IMG/VR virus record: IMGVR_UViG_3300027833_000156 | Location: 1-31,399 of that record | Length of the DNA: 31,399 nt | DNA from: a virus | Direction: 5' to 3' (one strand) | In this document: in pieces, positions 25,701 through 31,399 of the stretch | How the letters are laid out: every line of letters begins with the position of its first letter | How positions within the stretch are numbered: the first letter of the stretch is position 1 | Program-made: the position numbers and the translations under genes | Notes under the pieces: generated by a model | Database searches by the model: none | What the model saw: the letters and a program-made list of their open reading frames with translations, nothing else | What the model was told of the DNA's origin: nothing

Positions 25701-25745
25701 CAGCCCACCAGAGAAATCAGTTTGAACATTGCTATACCTTGCCAT
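22719..25745 (-). CDS. Tail tubular protein B (nozzle, T7 gp12-like)
   Basis: The 1008-aa protein opens with the family signature: FSGGLISDYILGRLDIKRV, then ARTFKNFFPSLQGPAVFRTGF. It is longer than T7 gp12 (about 794 aa), with extra beta-rich material in the middle (about 170-500). Repeated beta-propeller-like segments (for example WLSSGRDLVIGTSGGIYRV) fit the nozzle fold. It forms the distal tail tube to which fibres attach. The start overlaps the end of tail tubular A by 14 bases. Confidence 0.93.
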   Translation of the reverse strand: MARYSNVQTDFSGGLISDYILGRLDIKRVANSARTFKNFFPSLQGPAVFRTGFKYSNELTSVDEKSVSVDLVVATDKAYRVVFGNQTVSVYNSGGELLDTLASPYSNAELDDLRFSSETDALYITHGSYYPKKLSADIVFVSTTLQADDGGVIDTLISSDLLTLNANIEIQGDTNWTLEDMDIKVEPFLETDQSNTKYSISQSERYVKITTTGTDFAPIVTAGSPAWLDYYVEYNIGDEQFLGKVVDAATSTNYTLANPTSQVVFVSPVDTVLDIEDAGAQLFLLDNHETAGTTESIAILKQEGVKENEIELRSDTTIFNSGQVGAWVRVADDRRSDEVAVGNNRTNIRWVQISEHVGTEDHPVEFFRGTTAFNNNSYQAGSIYKTLSTQPQYYSKGPDVNGDIKIVVGVQNPTGNRTIPFNTTLVNAANNHNDVSDVVGVSTSVVANLSTAKQFDVCQCFNTNKVEQGTNLILPAISSQLSIEPIANDVTVSTDKVAFAAEDVGRNINGKLPSGNVYLKIVRFLDQSRVVAELKNPVPRDKRTLGFENEGRFESIKLGAWFVGNYPRTTSKYEQRRIFGGTYAAGNVIYFSRSDDDQSFQPTQDDGTVLDTDAITYNLSNTTAAIRWLSSGRDLVIGTSGGIYRVVPNQYQSSISPKTIRIELTEEEPCEDQAEIVGSSVFYPDQSGTRLMEYKFDLNIQNSSSNDVSKLIYPTFLTDPIVRVAYQHTPQPRIWVLTTSGKLFCLSYHRQEEFYAWSQQETNGVVKDMTVLHKSSNTNLDQLWIVIERNGRLFTESLSETDPVQLTEYTMLDSHIKIDGLSFLRSRFNRPDPQFTYFRPDGFSLYYTFLDQQVISVSPRFIEGDVVAVVQDGVYVGEQTVDADGNITINAASTTKKLVVGLRYIGELKMMFPTWDGSNKPAYGSDNARIISIKPFLINSFSYSVGVKETFGLNRVATAYNVGDGFTGFDREQVVAGSHYGVDNVPTIKHTEPYPLTLASLTTKTDLN
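22732..22760 (-). promoter_or_regulatory. Sigma-70-like promoter before the internal virion genes
   Basis: On the minus strand a perfect TTGACA (22760-22755), a 17-base spacer and TAAAAC (22737-22732). It lies in the last codons of tail tubular B and 14 bases before the gp14-like start codon. Confidence 0.4.
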
Positions 25746-26343
25746 AGTTTTGGTGTGCGCCTATAAATGATGAATTGTTATCATTGATGTATGTCTGCGC
25801 TGGTCCTTGTCTTCCCTGTAACATTCGTGCTCGACGCAAAGCTAGTGTATATTGTTTGAACAATATCTCATGACGATTTTCTGAACCAGACAACTCAATG
25901 ACCATGTTCTGAGCCATGTGTAGGGTAAGTAGTCGAGTAATGAATGGAGGAAGACCTGCGGCAGATGTTTCAAGATCTGGAAGGTATGCATATGTTAATG
26001 CAACTTGTGCTGTTGCGCAGTAGAGATTGCCATTTGCAAACCTATAGTCAGACAGTAGGTAATCTTCGTTGTCCTCAAGAATGAGGAATAAATTAAAATC
26101 TACAGGAAGCGTATACTCGTAAGTAAAGTTCTTAAATACTGTAGATGTAACACCAGTGAGTGTTATTCGTTTTGTGTTGTAATTAAATATATTATCGCCA
26201 AACAATTCAGTAATTGCTTGCGAATATGCACGAGAAACTACCTCGTAAGTAGTGCTCTCCTCATCATTTGAATTGATGTGGTAGCTACCTGCCATTCGAA
26301 GGGCAGAGTTTAGTATTTCCAGCTTGTTTGTTTCAATAGCCAT
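25732..26343 (-). CDS. Tail tubular protein A (adaptor, T7 gp11-like)
   Basis: The 203-aa protein has the family's features: EILNSALRMAGSYHI at the start, AYSQAITELFGDNIFNYNTKR (about 51-71), YEYTLPVDFNLFL in the middle and a helical C-terminus with LALRRARMLQGRQG. It makes the dodecameric adaptor ring between portal and nozzle. Length matches T7 gp11 (196 aa). The start codon directly abuts the U-tract of the terminator after the capsid gene, so readthrough must feed this gene. Its end overlaps tail tubular B by 14 bases. Confidence 0.9.
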   Translation of the reverse strand: MAIETNKLEILNSALRMAGSYHINSNDEESTTYEVVSRAYSQAITELFGDNIFNYNTKRITLTGVTSTVFKNFTYEYTLPVDFNLFLILEDNEDYLLSDYRFANGNLYCATAQVALTYAYLPDLETSAAGLPPFITRLLTLHMAQNMVIELSGSENRHEILFKQYTLALRRARMLQGRQGPAQTYINDNNSSFIGAHQNYGKV

Positions 26344-26385
26344 AAAAAAAGGAGTAGCCCCCCCCGAATTTACAGGAGGGGCTAC
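26344..26385 (-). terminator. Terminator after the major capsid gene
   Basis: On the minus strand, GTAGCCCCTCC (26385-26375) pairs with GGGGGGGCTAC (26364-26354) across a 10-base loop, with one mismatch. TCC and seven T (26350-26344) follow. The T run ends at the base before the tail tubular A start codon. Confidence 0.85.
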
Positions 26386-26393
26386 AAACAGAA

Positions 26394-27434
26394 TTACTCA
26401 GCGCAACGGATTTCGCCAGAAACTTCACCCCACATACGAGATGCTTCAGCACAAAGCTTGAAGTACAGGTAAGGAATGTTTTTCTTAGCTGGGACGCGCC
26501 ACACATCACCCTTAAGGGCAGTGCCTGTGGACATCTTAAGCGAGCGAGGAGTTGAGATGATAACACGACGTGCGCCATCAGCATCAGCGGTAAGACGCTC
26601 AGTTTGAATGAAGCGGAAGCCCATGAATGTTGTGACATTACCTTCTGCAAGGTTCTTACGAACCGAGTAGTCAGAGTTGATCACTTCATCGATACGGAGC
26701 AGGTCATCGAGTTGTTTCGCAGATAGGAAACAGTTGATGGTGTCATCTTGGGTAATTGCCTCAAGACGAAGCATTGTGTGGCGAGCCGCACGAAGCTTAT
26801 CAAGAGTAAGACCAGAGGATGCACTTGCACCAGCAGCCACATACTCTTCACCAATACTGAAACCTTCTTTGTCACCAGCAACAACCGCATACTTGCCGTT
26901 AGTTGTGATACTACCGGCAGAAACAGCACCAACCGAGATAAGGCTGTTGTTGATATCACTAGCAGATTTTACGAAGTCGATTTGAGTTGCCCCACTCTTG
27001 CCTGTGAAGGCAGGTCCGAAGAACTTATCAATGATGATGTCGTCAATCTTACGCTTACCAGAGGAAAGCAAAGCTTGAGTGTAAGCATTCATTGGGTCAG
27101 TGAGTACACGCTTGAGATCCTTCTCGTCGATATACTTACCTAATTCGTAGTCACGAAGACCAATACGGCGACGATCATGTACGATGTCGGAGTTAGGATT
27201 GTCACCATAACGAGTAGCATCCTCAGCCATAGGCTCGGCTGCACCAATACGGTCAAAGTATTGGAACTCTTCGTTTTGGGACTCCTGCTCAAAGTAAGGC
27301 TGGAGTTTAGATGTAGTTTGTTGGAACGCTTGTTCGAAACCAGCTTTGAACGATTCAACGTAAGCTGTGTTGATTGTGATGCCGCCTGGAGGTGTTCCAG
27401 TATCAGCTTGGTATGCAGGTGGTACGTATGCCAT
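26394..27434 (-). CDS. Major capsid protein (T7 gp10 position)
   Basis: The 346-aa protein is the expected size for a podovirus major capsid protein with the HK97 fold. Recognisable segments include the N-arm (AYVESFKAGFEQAFQQTTSKL), RYGDNPNSDIVHDRRRIGLRDYEL (about 92-115), DPMNAYTQALLSSGKRKID, and the C-terminal RSLKMSTGTALKGDVWRVPAKK. It lies between scaffold and tail tubular A as in T7. It has strong terminators on both sides, implying a separate or boosted transcript for the most abundant virion protein. The start is preceded by TATATATT with no Shine-Dalgarno. Confidence 0.9.
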   Translation of the reverse strand: MAYVPPAYQADTGTPPGGITINTAYVESFKAGFEQAFQQTTSKLQPYFEQESQNEEFQYFDRIGAAEPMAEDATRYGDNPNSDIVHDRRRIGLRDYELGKYIDEKDLKRVLTDPMNAYTQALLSSGKRKIDDIIIDKFFGPAFTGKSGATQIDFVKSASDINNSLISVGAVSAGSITTNGKYAVVAGDKEGFSIGEEYVAAGASASSGLTLDKLRAARHTMLRLEAITQDDTINCFLSAKQLDDLLRIDEVINSDYSVRKNLAEGNVTTFMGFRFIQTERLTADADGARRVIISTPRSLKMSTGTALKGDVWRVPAKKNIPYLYFKLCAEASRMWGEVSGEIRCAE

Positions 27435-27465
27435 AATATATAGTAATAAGTTGGGTTAAGTTTAA

Positions 27466-27543
27466 TTAGAAGTTTGCTTTTCGATGAGCTACCCTTTCGG
27501 ACTCTTCTAGTTTTACGAAACCAACGGCTTTCCAAAGCTGCAT
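27466..27543 (-). CDS. Candidate 25-aa leader peptide upstream of the capsid gene
   Basis: ATG 27543 to TAA 27468-27466 encodes 25 residues (MQLWKAVGFVKLEESE..., ending KANF). It lies between the terminator hairpin and the capsid start, 31 bases before the latter. The composition is protein-like, with Trp, two aromatic residues and alternating charges. A role as a true micropeptide or as a translated leader acting on the capsid transcript are both possible. No Shine-Dalgarno is visible and the length is below what can be judged by coding statistics. Confidence 0.35.
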   Translation of the reverse strand: MQLWKAVGFVKLEESERVAHRKANF

Positions 27544-27552
27544 TCGGACCCC

Positions 27553-27588
27553 AAAAAGGGGCTATCCCAATACTACTGGAATAACCCC
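27553..27588 (-). terminator. Terminator between scaffold and capsid genes
   Basis: On the minus strand, GGGGTTATTCC (27588-27578) pairs with GGGATAGCCCC (27568-27558) using two G-T pairs, across a 9-base loop. Five T follow (27557-27553). Confidence 0.75.
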
Positions 27589-27606
27589 TGTTTTACTCAA
27601 TGTCAA
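27578..27606 (-). promoter_or_regulatory. Possible promoter upstream of the capsid gene, overlapping a terminator
   Basis: A perfect TTGACA on the minus strand (27606-27601) has only a weak -10 match (TATTCC at a 17-base spacing), which lies in the terminator stem. It sits between the scaffold stop and the hairpin. Confidence 0.3.
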
Positions 27607-27614
27607 GTAAAAAG

Positions 27615-28556
27615 TTACGACGGATACAATGTCGAGTACAAGTTGGCTCGTTTTTCTAGAACCTGCTGTCGTTTAGTCCTATCCGCCATGCTCAACTCAG
27701 ATGGGTTTGACATGATCAACGATGCATTGTCTGTGTCCAACTCCTGAATAGCAGTCTTAACTCCATGAACGTTTTGATTTGTAAAACCACTAGCTGGGTT
27801 GTTGTTTGCCAGCGGCAGTGTGTCTCCAGCTACTTCTGAAATACGGTGAAACAACTTAAGCACTGCTGGGTGGTTTGCCATAACTGGATCTGACTCAACC
27901 AATTCCTTCAATTCTGGAATTTCGGATGTCAGTGCCTCATATGCTTGGTTTGCCTGTTTGAGATTAGTCTCATACTTGTCGCCCCAATCAACTTGCACAT
28001 CTGTACGTAATTCATTGATTTTATTCTGTGCGCTTGTGTCCATCTCAGCTTGCCCCTCTAAACCCATTTTCATGTAGCGAGAATAGAGCTTATCAAACTG
28101 TTGCTGGTTTAGACCCATGTCACCTGCAAAATCAACAAGTTCTTGGGTTGCTTCTTCTGGGAGGTCAGGTACTGCCTCAAAACCCTCGATCTTTAATTCA
28201 TCTGGGATTGAGTACTCCGAGTCCTTTGGTCGAATCTGGTCATAAAAACCAGACCATTCATCATCTCCCCAATCTTCTTGTGGAGCTTGCAACCGTTTAG
28301 TACCCAAAGCACTTTGCGCGTTTACTAGTTGGTCTGCTAGGGAGTGCAGCGACTTTGTATTCCGCAACGAATCGTGCTGCTTAAGCTCATCGGGAAGAGA
28401 GTCATAAAACTCCGAGTATGTGCTTTCATCGGAAACAGGAGCCGAGTCTGTTGTTTTTTGTGCTACTGGTTCGGGTGCTACTGGTTCGGGTGCTAGACCT
28501 AAACCGCTTGGTGCTTCTCCAGCAACAGGTGCTGGTTCATTAATTTCTTCACTCAT
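27615..28556 (-). CDS. Capsid assembly scaffold protein (T7 gp9 position)
   Basis: The 313-aa acidic protein opens with a Pro/Ala/Glu-rich disordered stretch with repeated APEPVA. It continues with SEFYDSLPDELKQHDSLRN (about 48-66), a common feature of T7-like scaffolds, and then helical, Glu/Asp/Gln-rich segments. The C-terminal part with DRTKRQQVLEKRANLYSTLYP is basic, as expected for the shell-binding end of a scaffold. It lies just upstream of the major capsid gene. Start ATG follows AATCAAT with no Shine-Dalgarno. Confidence 0.85.
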   Translation of the reverse strand: MSEEINEPAPVAGEAPSGLGLAPEPVAPEPVAQKTTDSAPVSDESTYSEFYDSLPDELKQHDSLRNTKSLHSLADQLVNAQSALGTKRLQAPQEDWGDDEWSGFYDQIRPKDSEYSIPDELKIEGFEAVPDLPEEATQELVDFAGDMGLNQQQFDKLYSRYMKMGLEGQAEMDTSAQNKINELRTDVQVDWGDKYETNLKQANQAYEALTSEIPELKELVESDPVMANHPAVLKLFHRISEVAGDTLPLANNNPASGFTNQNVHGVKTAIQELDTDNASLIMSNPSELSMADRTKRQQVLEKRANLYSTLYPS

Positions 28557-28564
28557 ATTGATTT

Positions 28565-28831
28565 CTATTTGTTTTCCATTTCGAGCCGATTAATAAGCTC
28601 TTGCGGATCATCCTGACCCAGCAAAGTTAAGAAGCTCATAGCCAAACGTCTACGCCCCTCACACTCACGGAGTTTTGACTCCTCTGTGTGAAACACTGGT
28701 TTAGTTACATGACACTCACGTAGCAACACCTTAAAAAACCGCTGCCCGTGCGGAGTTTCTAAAATGTTGATGAGGTCTTCTTTAAGCTGCGCTTTCTTGC
28801 GCAGCTTATCAAGGGAATTTAGTAATGACAT
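28565..28831 (-). CDS. Bbp19-like small phage protein, 88 aa
   Basis: The segment ILETPHGQRFFKVLLRECHV (about 23-42), followed by FHTEESKLRECEGRRRLAMSFLTLL, matches the pattern of the Bbp19-like phage domain: a TPxGRxFxxxLL.EC helix and an EGRR helix. Proteins of this kind recur between portal and scaffold genes in podoviruses. Their molecular role is not established. The N-terminus (about 1-20) is basic and helical. It starts one base after the portal stop and is followed eight bases later by the scaffold gene. Confidence 0.7.
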   Translation of the reverse strand: MSLLNSLDKLRKKAQLKEDLINILETPHGQRFFKVLLRECHVTKPVFHTEESKLRECEGRRRLAMSFLTLLGQDDPQELINRLEMENK

Positions 28832-28832
28832 T

Positions 28833-30449
28833 TTAAATGTTCAGCAACTGACCAATACCTTCTGGATCTATTTGCTTCGCTTGCGCGACATCCTTCAGCG
28901 CACCTGTGATTTGTGGTGCTGCTTGCATTTGTTGCATTTGTTGCTGCTGCTCTGCGGCTGCGGCGTTTTGTTCGTTAACTACTTCTGCTGATTTGACCAC
29001 ATCTGGATCAAGGTTACGGTATTTAGCATAATTGGCTAAAAGTTTTTGCTCATCAATAGCACCCATGATTTCTGGCTTAACTTGGGCAAGAGGAGCTATA
29101 TCCTGCATAAAAGCACTGATATCAGAAAGACGTGTTGCATATTGTGATTGTGCTGCTGGGCTAGAGTAACTGATCTCAAGTAAAGCACCATTCAATGACT
29201 CTGGTCGCTCAGGTAGCTGTCCTTGGCGTTCTAATAGGGCAAATGTCGCTTCGATGGCTGGTCCGAGGTACTCGGTCTCCATACGACCTAGAAGCGGCGC
29301 AAGCTGGTTTAGCATCTGTCCACGGGTGTCTTGAATCTCGGTGACACTCTGACGCTCCTTCTTTTCTTGTCGAATGATCTGATCAACAAAGAATGAGCGG
29401 TTAACAGAATCACGGTACATGCGGATCATCTCCATCACATACTGAGGTTGGTTGCCAGCCATGATTGGACTTGGTTTCTCACTACCAGCTTCATGAAACA
29501 TGATCTGGCGAGAACCGTACTTCATTGGCAGCATAATACTGTCTTCTTCTGCTGTAAGCGTAGGGAAGTTCAAGTATTCTGCGGAAATCAACGCCTCCTT
29601 GACCATCTTATTCAAAGATCGAATCTGAGAGAGACAAGCAAAAGCAGGACCACGACCATAAACTTCATCAGCCAACTTAGACCAACGAGGTACGAGGAAT
29701 GTAAAATAACTAGAACCACTCTCTTGAATTGGTTCTTTTAGTGTAGGACACCAATAAGTAACCTTATATGGACGACCCTTACCGACTCGGCTACCCTTCT
29801 TTGCGGCTGGATCTGTGTTTGGCTCAATTGTGTAGATAAGTTCGTACTTATTATGTACGGAGTTATCTTTATTAAAACCATCCATATCCGCAACCTGTGG
29901 GAATGCTTGCATCATCTGACGCGCAGTCTTGTAGCAGCGATAGTAAACAGTATCTACTGATCCGTGCTGATCTGTGTCAAAAAATACATCAGCAAGAGGA
30001 CGAGAGCGAAAGTTCACTACTCCATCAACTTCTGAGATCTGGACAGGAGATGTACCATAAGCACCAATATCTAGGAAACACTCATGACTAGAGTTATAGA
30101 ACTGGGACTTGGGTAGTGCAAATTCATGTAGGATTCGGTCAGCGACATCCTGCATGTATTTCTTTTCTTCTGGGTTTAGCTCCCCAGACGGTGTGTTCGC
30201 TATTCGCAAATAGAACCAACGATCAGATTTAGGAATAAGGTTCGAACTAAGACCATTAGCAAACATCTGGTTACACCAGACTGCTGTATCATCATAAAGC
30301 TCCCTAGATCCATCATCTTGAAAGGGTGTCTGCCCGTGATCAAACTTTTGTGTGTTTGGTCGGACATACATCTGGGCATCAAGAAACATGCTGTCAAGGT
30401 TAGACCTTAACAGCTTTAGTTCCTCGTATCTTTGCAGAAGATTAACCAT
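28833..30449 (-). CDS. Portal / head-tail connector protein (T7 gp8-like)
   Basis: ATG 30449 gives 538 aa. The upstream GTG at 30467 lies inside the preceding gene and is less likely. Family segments include LQRYEELKLLRSNLDSMFLDAQM at the start, YDDTAVWCNQMFANGLSSNL (about 50-70), YGTSPVQISE, and a C-terminal QRQSV-type helix region near the QDTRGQMLNQLAPLLGRME segment (about 370-390). The tail is Gln-rich (AAAEQQQQMQQMQ). It forms the dodecameric DNA gate of the capsid and binds terminase. Its start overlaps the end of the polyproline gene by eight bases. Confidence 0.93.
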   Translation of the reverse strand: MVNLLQRYEELKLLRSNLDSMFLDAQMYVRPNTQKFDHGQTPFQDDGSRELYDDTAVWCNQMFANGLSSNLIPKSDRWFYLRIANTPSGELNPEEKKYMQDVADRILHEFALPKSQFYNSSHECFLDIGAYGTSPVQISEVDGVVNFRSRPLADVFFDTDQHGSVDTVYYRCYKTARQMMQAFPQVADMDGFNKDNSVHNKYELIYTIEPNTDPAAKKGSRVGKGRPYKVTYWCPTLKEPIQESGSSYFTFLVPRWSKLADEVYGRGPAFACLSQIRSLNKMVKEALISAEYLNFPTLTAEEDSIMLPMKYGSRQIMFHEAGSEKPSPIMAGNQPQYVMEMIRMYRDSVNRSFFVDQIIRQEKKERQSVTEIQDTRGQMLNQLAPLLGRMETEYLGPAIEATFALLERQGQLPERPESLNGALLEISYSSPAAQSQYATRLSDISAFMQDIAPLAQVKPEIMGAIDEQKLLANYAKYRNLDPDVVKSAEVVNEQNAAAAEQQQQMQQMQAAPQITGALKDVAQAKQIDPEGIGQLLNI

Positions 30450-30669
30450 ACAAACCAGTTCCGCCACCTAAAGAGGAGCGACCCTGTGTTTTCTTTGTAG
30501 CTACTGGCTTGCGTTTGACCGCTGTGCCAGAACTAAACTGAGAACCAAAAGTAAGCTTCTTCGATACCGCTTGCGCTACCTTAACTGGCTGCCGAGCTGT
30601 TGGCGTCGGAGGAGGGGGAGGCGCAGGAGGTGGTGGTGGTGGAGGTGGCTTTTTTGGTTTAGATCCCAT
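30442..30669 (-). CDS. Polyproline-containing small protein, 75 aa
   Basis: ATG 30669 gives 75 residues. MGSKPKK is followed by eight Pro, Ala, five Pro and TPTA. A basic linker then leads to GRSSLGGGTGLYG. The longer frame from 30855 lies over the 129-aa gene in another frame and is not favoured. Small proteins of this layout (polyproline run and GRSSLGGG end) occur beside podovirus portals. Their role is unknown. The run of Pro codons should need host EF-P for smooth translation. It overlaps both neighbours by a few bases. Confidence 0.6.
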   Translation of the reverse strand: MGSKPKKPPPPPPPPAPPPPPTPTARQPVKVAQAVSKKLTFGSQFSSGTAVKRKPVATKKTQGRSSLGGGTGLYG

Positions 30670-31048
30670 AAGAAATGATTCGTTTAAATGTTTTCCAGCT
30701 GTAAAATTTATACGGATCATCCGTATGCATCTTTTGATAACGGCAAAAGTGTACCCTGTCAAGGGGAAATGGTGCAAGATCAAAGAACTGAAGTAAGGTT
30801 CGTTCTTTTTCTCTGTGGGAAGCATAGGCGATGTGCCAATATGAGCCTTCTTCATCAGCCCTCACTTCAACGAGAAAAAGATAATCTGGTCCTCCAAAAA
30901 AATATTTACCAGACAATGAATCACTATTAATGTAATAATCTAGTAGTTGAATGAAATCCTCACCCATAGAGTGGTAAAGAACCACTGCTTCATCCAACAG
31001 GGACAACCTGTGGTACTCACCAATTGATGTTTGTAACTTGGTACTCAT
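30659..31048 (-). CDS. Conserved phage protein of unknown function, 129 aa
   Basis: The protein is alpha/beta in character: a helical N-terminal third, a strand-rich middle (DYLFLVEVRADEEGSYWHIAYAS, about 55-77), and an aromatic/basic end (HFCRYQKMHTDDPYKFYSWKTFKRI). The C-terminal pattern is seen in small podovirus proteins located between terminase and portal, and an acetyltransferase-like fold is conceivable, but there is no clear acetyl-CoA loop. The start overlaps the terminase end by 32 bases. An internal promoter candidate for the portal block lies near its end. Confidence 0.6.
   Translation of the reverse strand: MSTKLQTSIGEYHRLSLLDEAVVLYHSMGEDFIQLLDYYINSDSLSGKYFFGGPDYLFLVEVRADEEGSYWHIAYASHREKERTLLQFFDLAPFPLDRVHFCRYQKMHTDDPYKFYSWKTFKRIISYGI
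30734..30762 (-). promoter_or_regulatory. Sigma-70-like promoter before the polyproline/portal block
   Basis: On the minus strand a perfect TTGACA (30762-30757), a 17-base spacer and TATCAA (30739-30734). It lies inside the 129-aa gene about 65 bases before the polyproline start codon. Confidence 0.4.
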
Positions 31049-31399
31049 GATTTACTTTTTTGCTCTTTCCCATTGTTGGTTGCTTCAAACCAACAGCCAA
31101 CGTCCTAAAGCCATCCGCACCATGCGAATTTGAGTCGTGTACGGGGCTTTTCCTGAAAACCCCCTTAGAACTATCAAATTCCTTATGGTAACCCTTTAGG
31201 GCTTCAATGCCTGCGTAGCAGTCATTCTTAGAGAACCAACACCTTGGCAAAAGATTACGCACTGCCTCGATCCCGTCGATGATTGGCAGCTTCTTCACAG
31301 TAGTAAACTTCAGCCCCAAGCTCCTTGCGGTCTCTATTCGGGACTTACCAGTACCCAACTCACGCACCTTAATGTCATGCGGTGCAAAGTGCTTGGCGT
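31017..31399 (-). CDS. terL: Large terminase subunit, C-terminal part (cut by window edge)
   Basis: The minus-strand frame is open to the end of the window, so only the last ~127 residues are seen. The GTG at 31367 is internal. Visible motifs belong to the RNase H-like nuclease domain of large terminases: HFAPHDI, then RELGTGKSRIETARSLG, WFSKNDCYAGIEALKGYH, and near the end PVHDSNSHGADGFRTLA, whose HD and GAD residues supply metal ligands. The protein cuts concatemeric DNA and, with its missing N-terminal ATPase, packages it through the portal. It is the first gene seen in the late arm and ends 32 bases inside the 129-aa gene. Confidence 0.92.
   Translation of the reverse strand, partial: AKHFAPHDIKVRELGTGKSRIETARSLGLKFTTVKKLPIIDGIEAVRNLLPRCWFSKNDCYAGIEALKGYHKEFDSSKGVFRKSPVHDSNSHGADGFRTLAVGLKQPTMGKSKKVNHEYQVTNINW

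Noticed and set aside
26333-26650. 105-aa minus-strand frame across the end of the capsid gene
   Set aside because: It overlaps the capsid gene in another frame, runs through the terminator, and has low-complexity, non-protein-like composition.
27140-27535. 131-aa Lys/Ser/Leu-rich minus-strand frame over the capsid gene start
   Set aside because: It is a shadow of the capsid gene. The composition is typical of an out-of-frame translation, and the 25-aa frame fits the leader better.
30670-30855. N-terminal extension of the polyproline gene
   Set aside because: The extension lies over the 129-aa gene in another frame and reads as a shadow. ATG 30669 begins the compact MGSKPKK protein.
1-31399. 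tRNA genes, integrase, attachment sites, insertion sequences
   Set aside because: Read for clover-leaf arms, recombinase motifs and terminal inverted repeats on both strands. None was seen.

Overview
This window looks like the greater part of a tailed double-stranded DNA phage genome of the podovirus (T7-supergroup) body plan. The evidence is a nearly complete run of T7-type virion genes in canonical order: large terminase, connector/portal, scaffold, major capsid protein, tail tubular A and B, and three internal virion proteins. Together with them are phage-type replication genes, very tight packing, many overlapping genes, and no tRNA, rRNA or housekeeping genes. The DNA is moderately AT-rich. 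Family resemblances (PolA type, small holins, DUF6321-like protein) point to the marine phage world, but the host cannot be named from this sequence. No single-subunit RNA polymerase, integrase, lysogeny repressor or DnaB/T7-gp4 helicase is present here. Any of these could lie outside the window.

Right-going arm (about 1-10187, + strand). It opens with the end of an unidentified gene, followed by three very small genes (71, 45 and 28 aa) and a lysozyme-like gene. These are joined by a repeated stop-to-start junction element. Next come a family A DNA polymerase, an unknown conserved phage protein, a probable ssDNA-binding protein, a strong terminator, and a tightly overlapping block: an archaeo-eukaryotic-type primase, a UvrD-like SF1 helicase, a SNF2-like SF2 helicase, a small unknown protein, and a metallophosphoesterase with a helix-turn-helix (HTH) domain. 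This is a replication and recombination module without a recognisable hexameric helicase.

Left-going arm (31399-10189, - strand). In transcription order it has the C-terminus of the large terminase, a conserved 129-aa protein, a polyproline protein, portal, a Bbp19-like protein, scaffold, major capsid protein with a leader peptide candidate and terminators on either side, tail tubular A and B, internal virion proteins of 207, 943 and 1618 aa, and a repeat-rich tail fibre. A lysis cassette follows (two holin-like proteins and a nested spanin-like pair), then a basic coiled-coil protein, a hidden 52-aa overlapping ORF, a DUF6321-like basic protein, and two paralogous tail-fibre-like proteins. 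The arm meets the right-going arm tail to tail with one base between the stop codons.

Expression: several perfect or near-perfect TTGACA boxes sit before late genes, suggesting use of the host sigma-70 polymerase. Most genes lack a clear Shine-Dalgarno sequence and start after an A/T-rich leader ending in -ATTATG or -ATATG. No stretch over 300 bases lacks a gene. The longest non-coding gaps found are under about 110 bases and hold promoters, terminators or junction elements.
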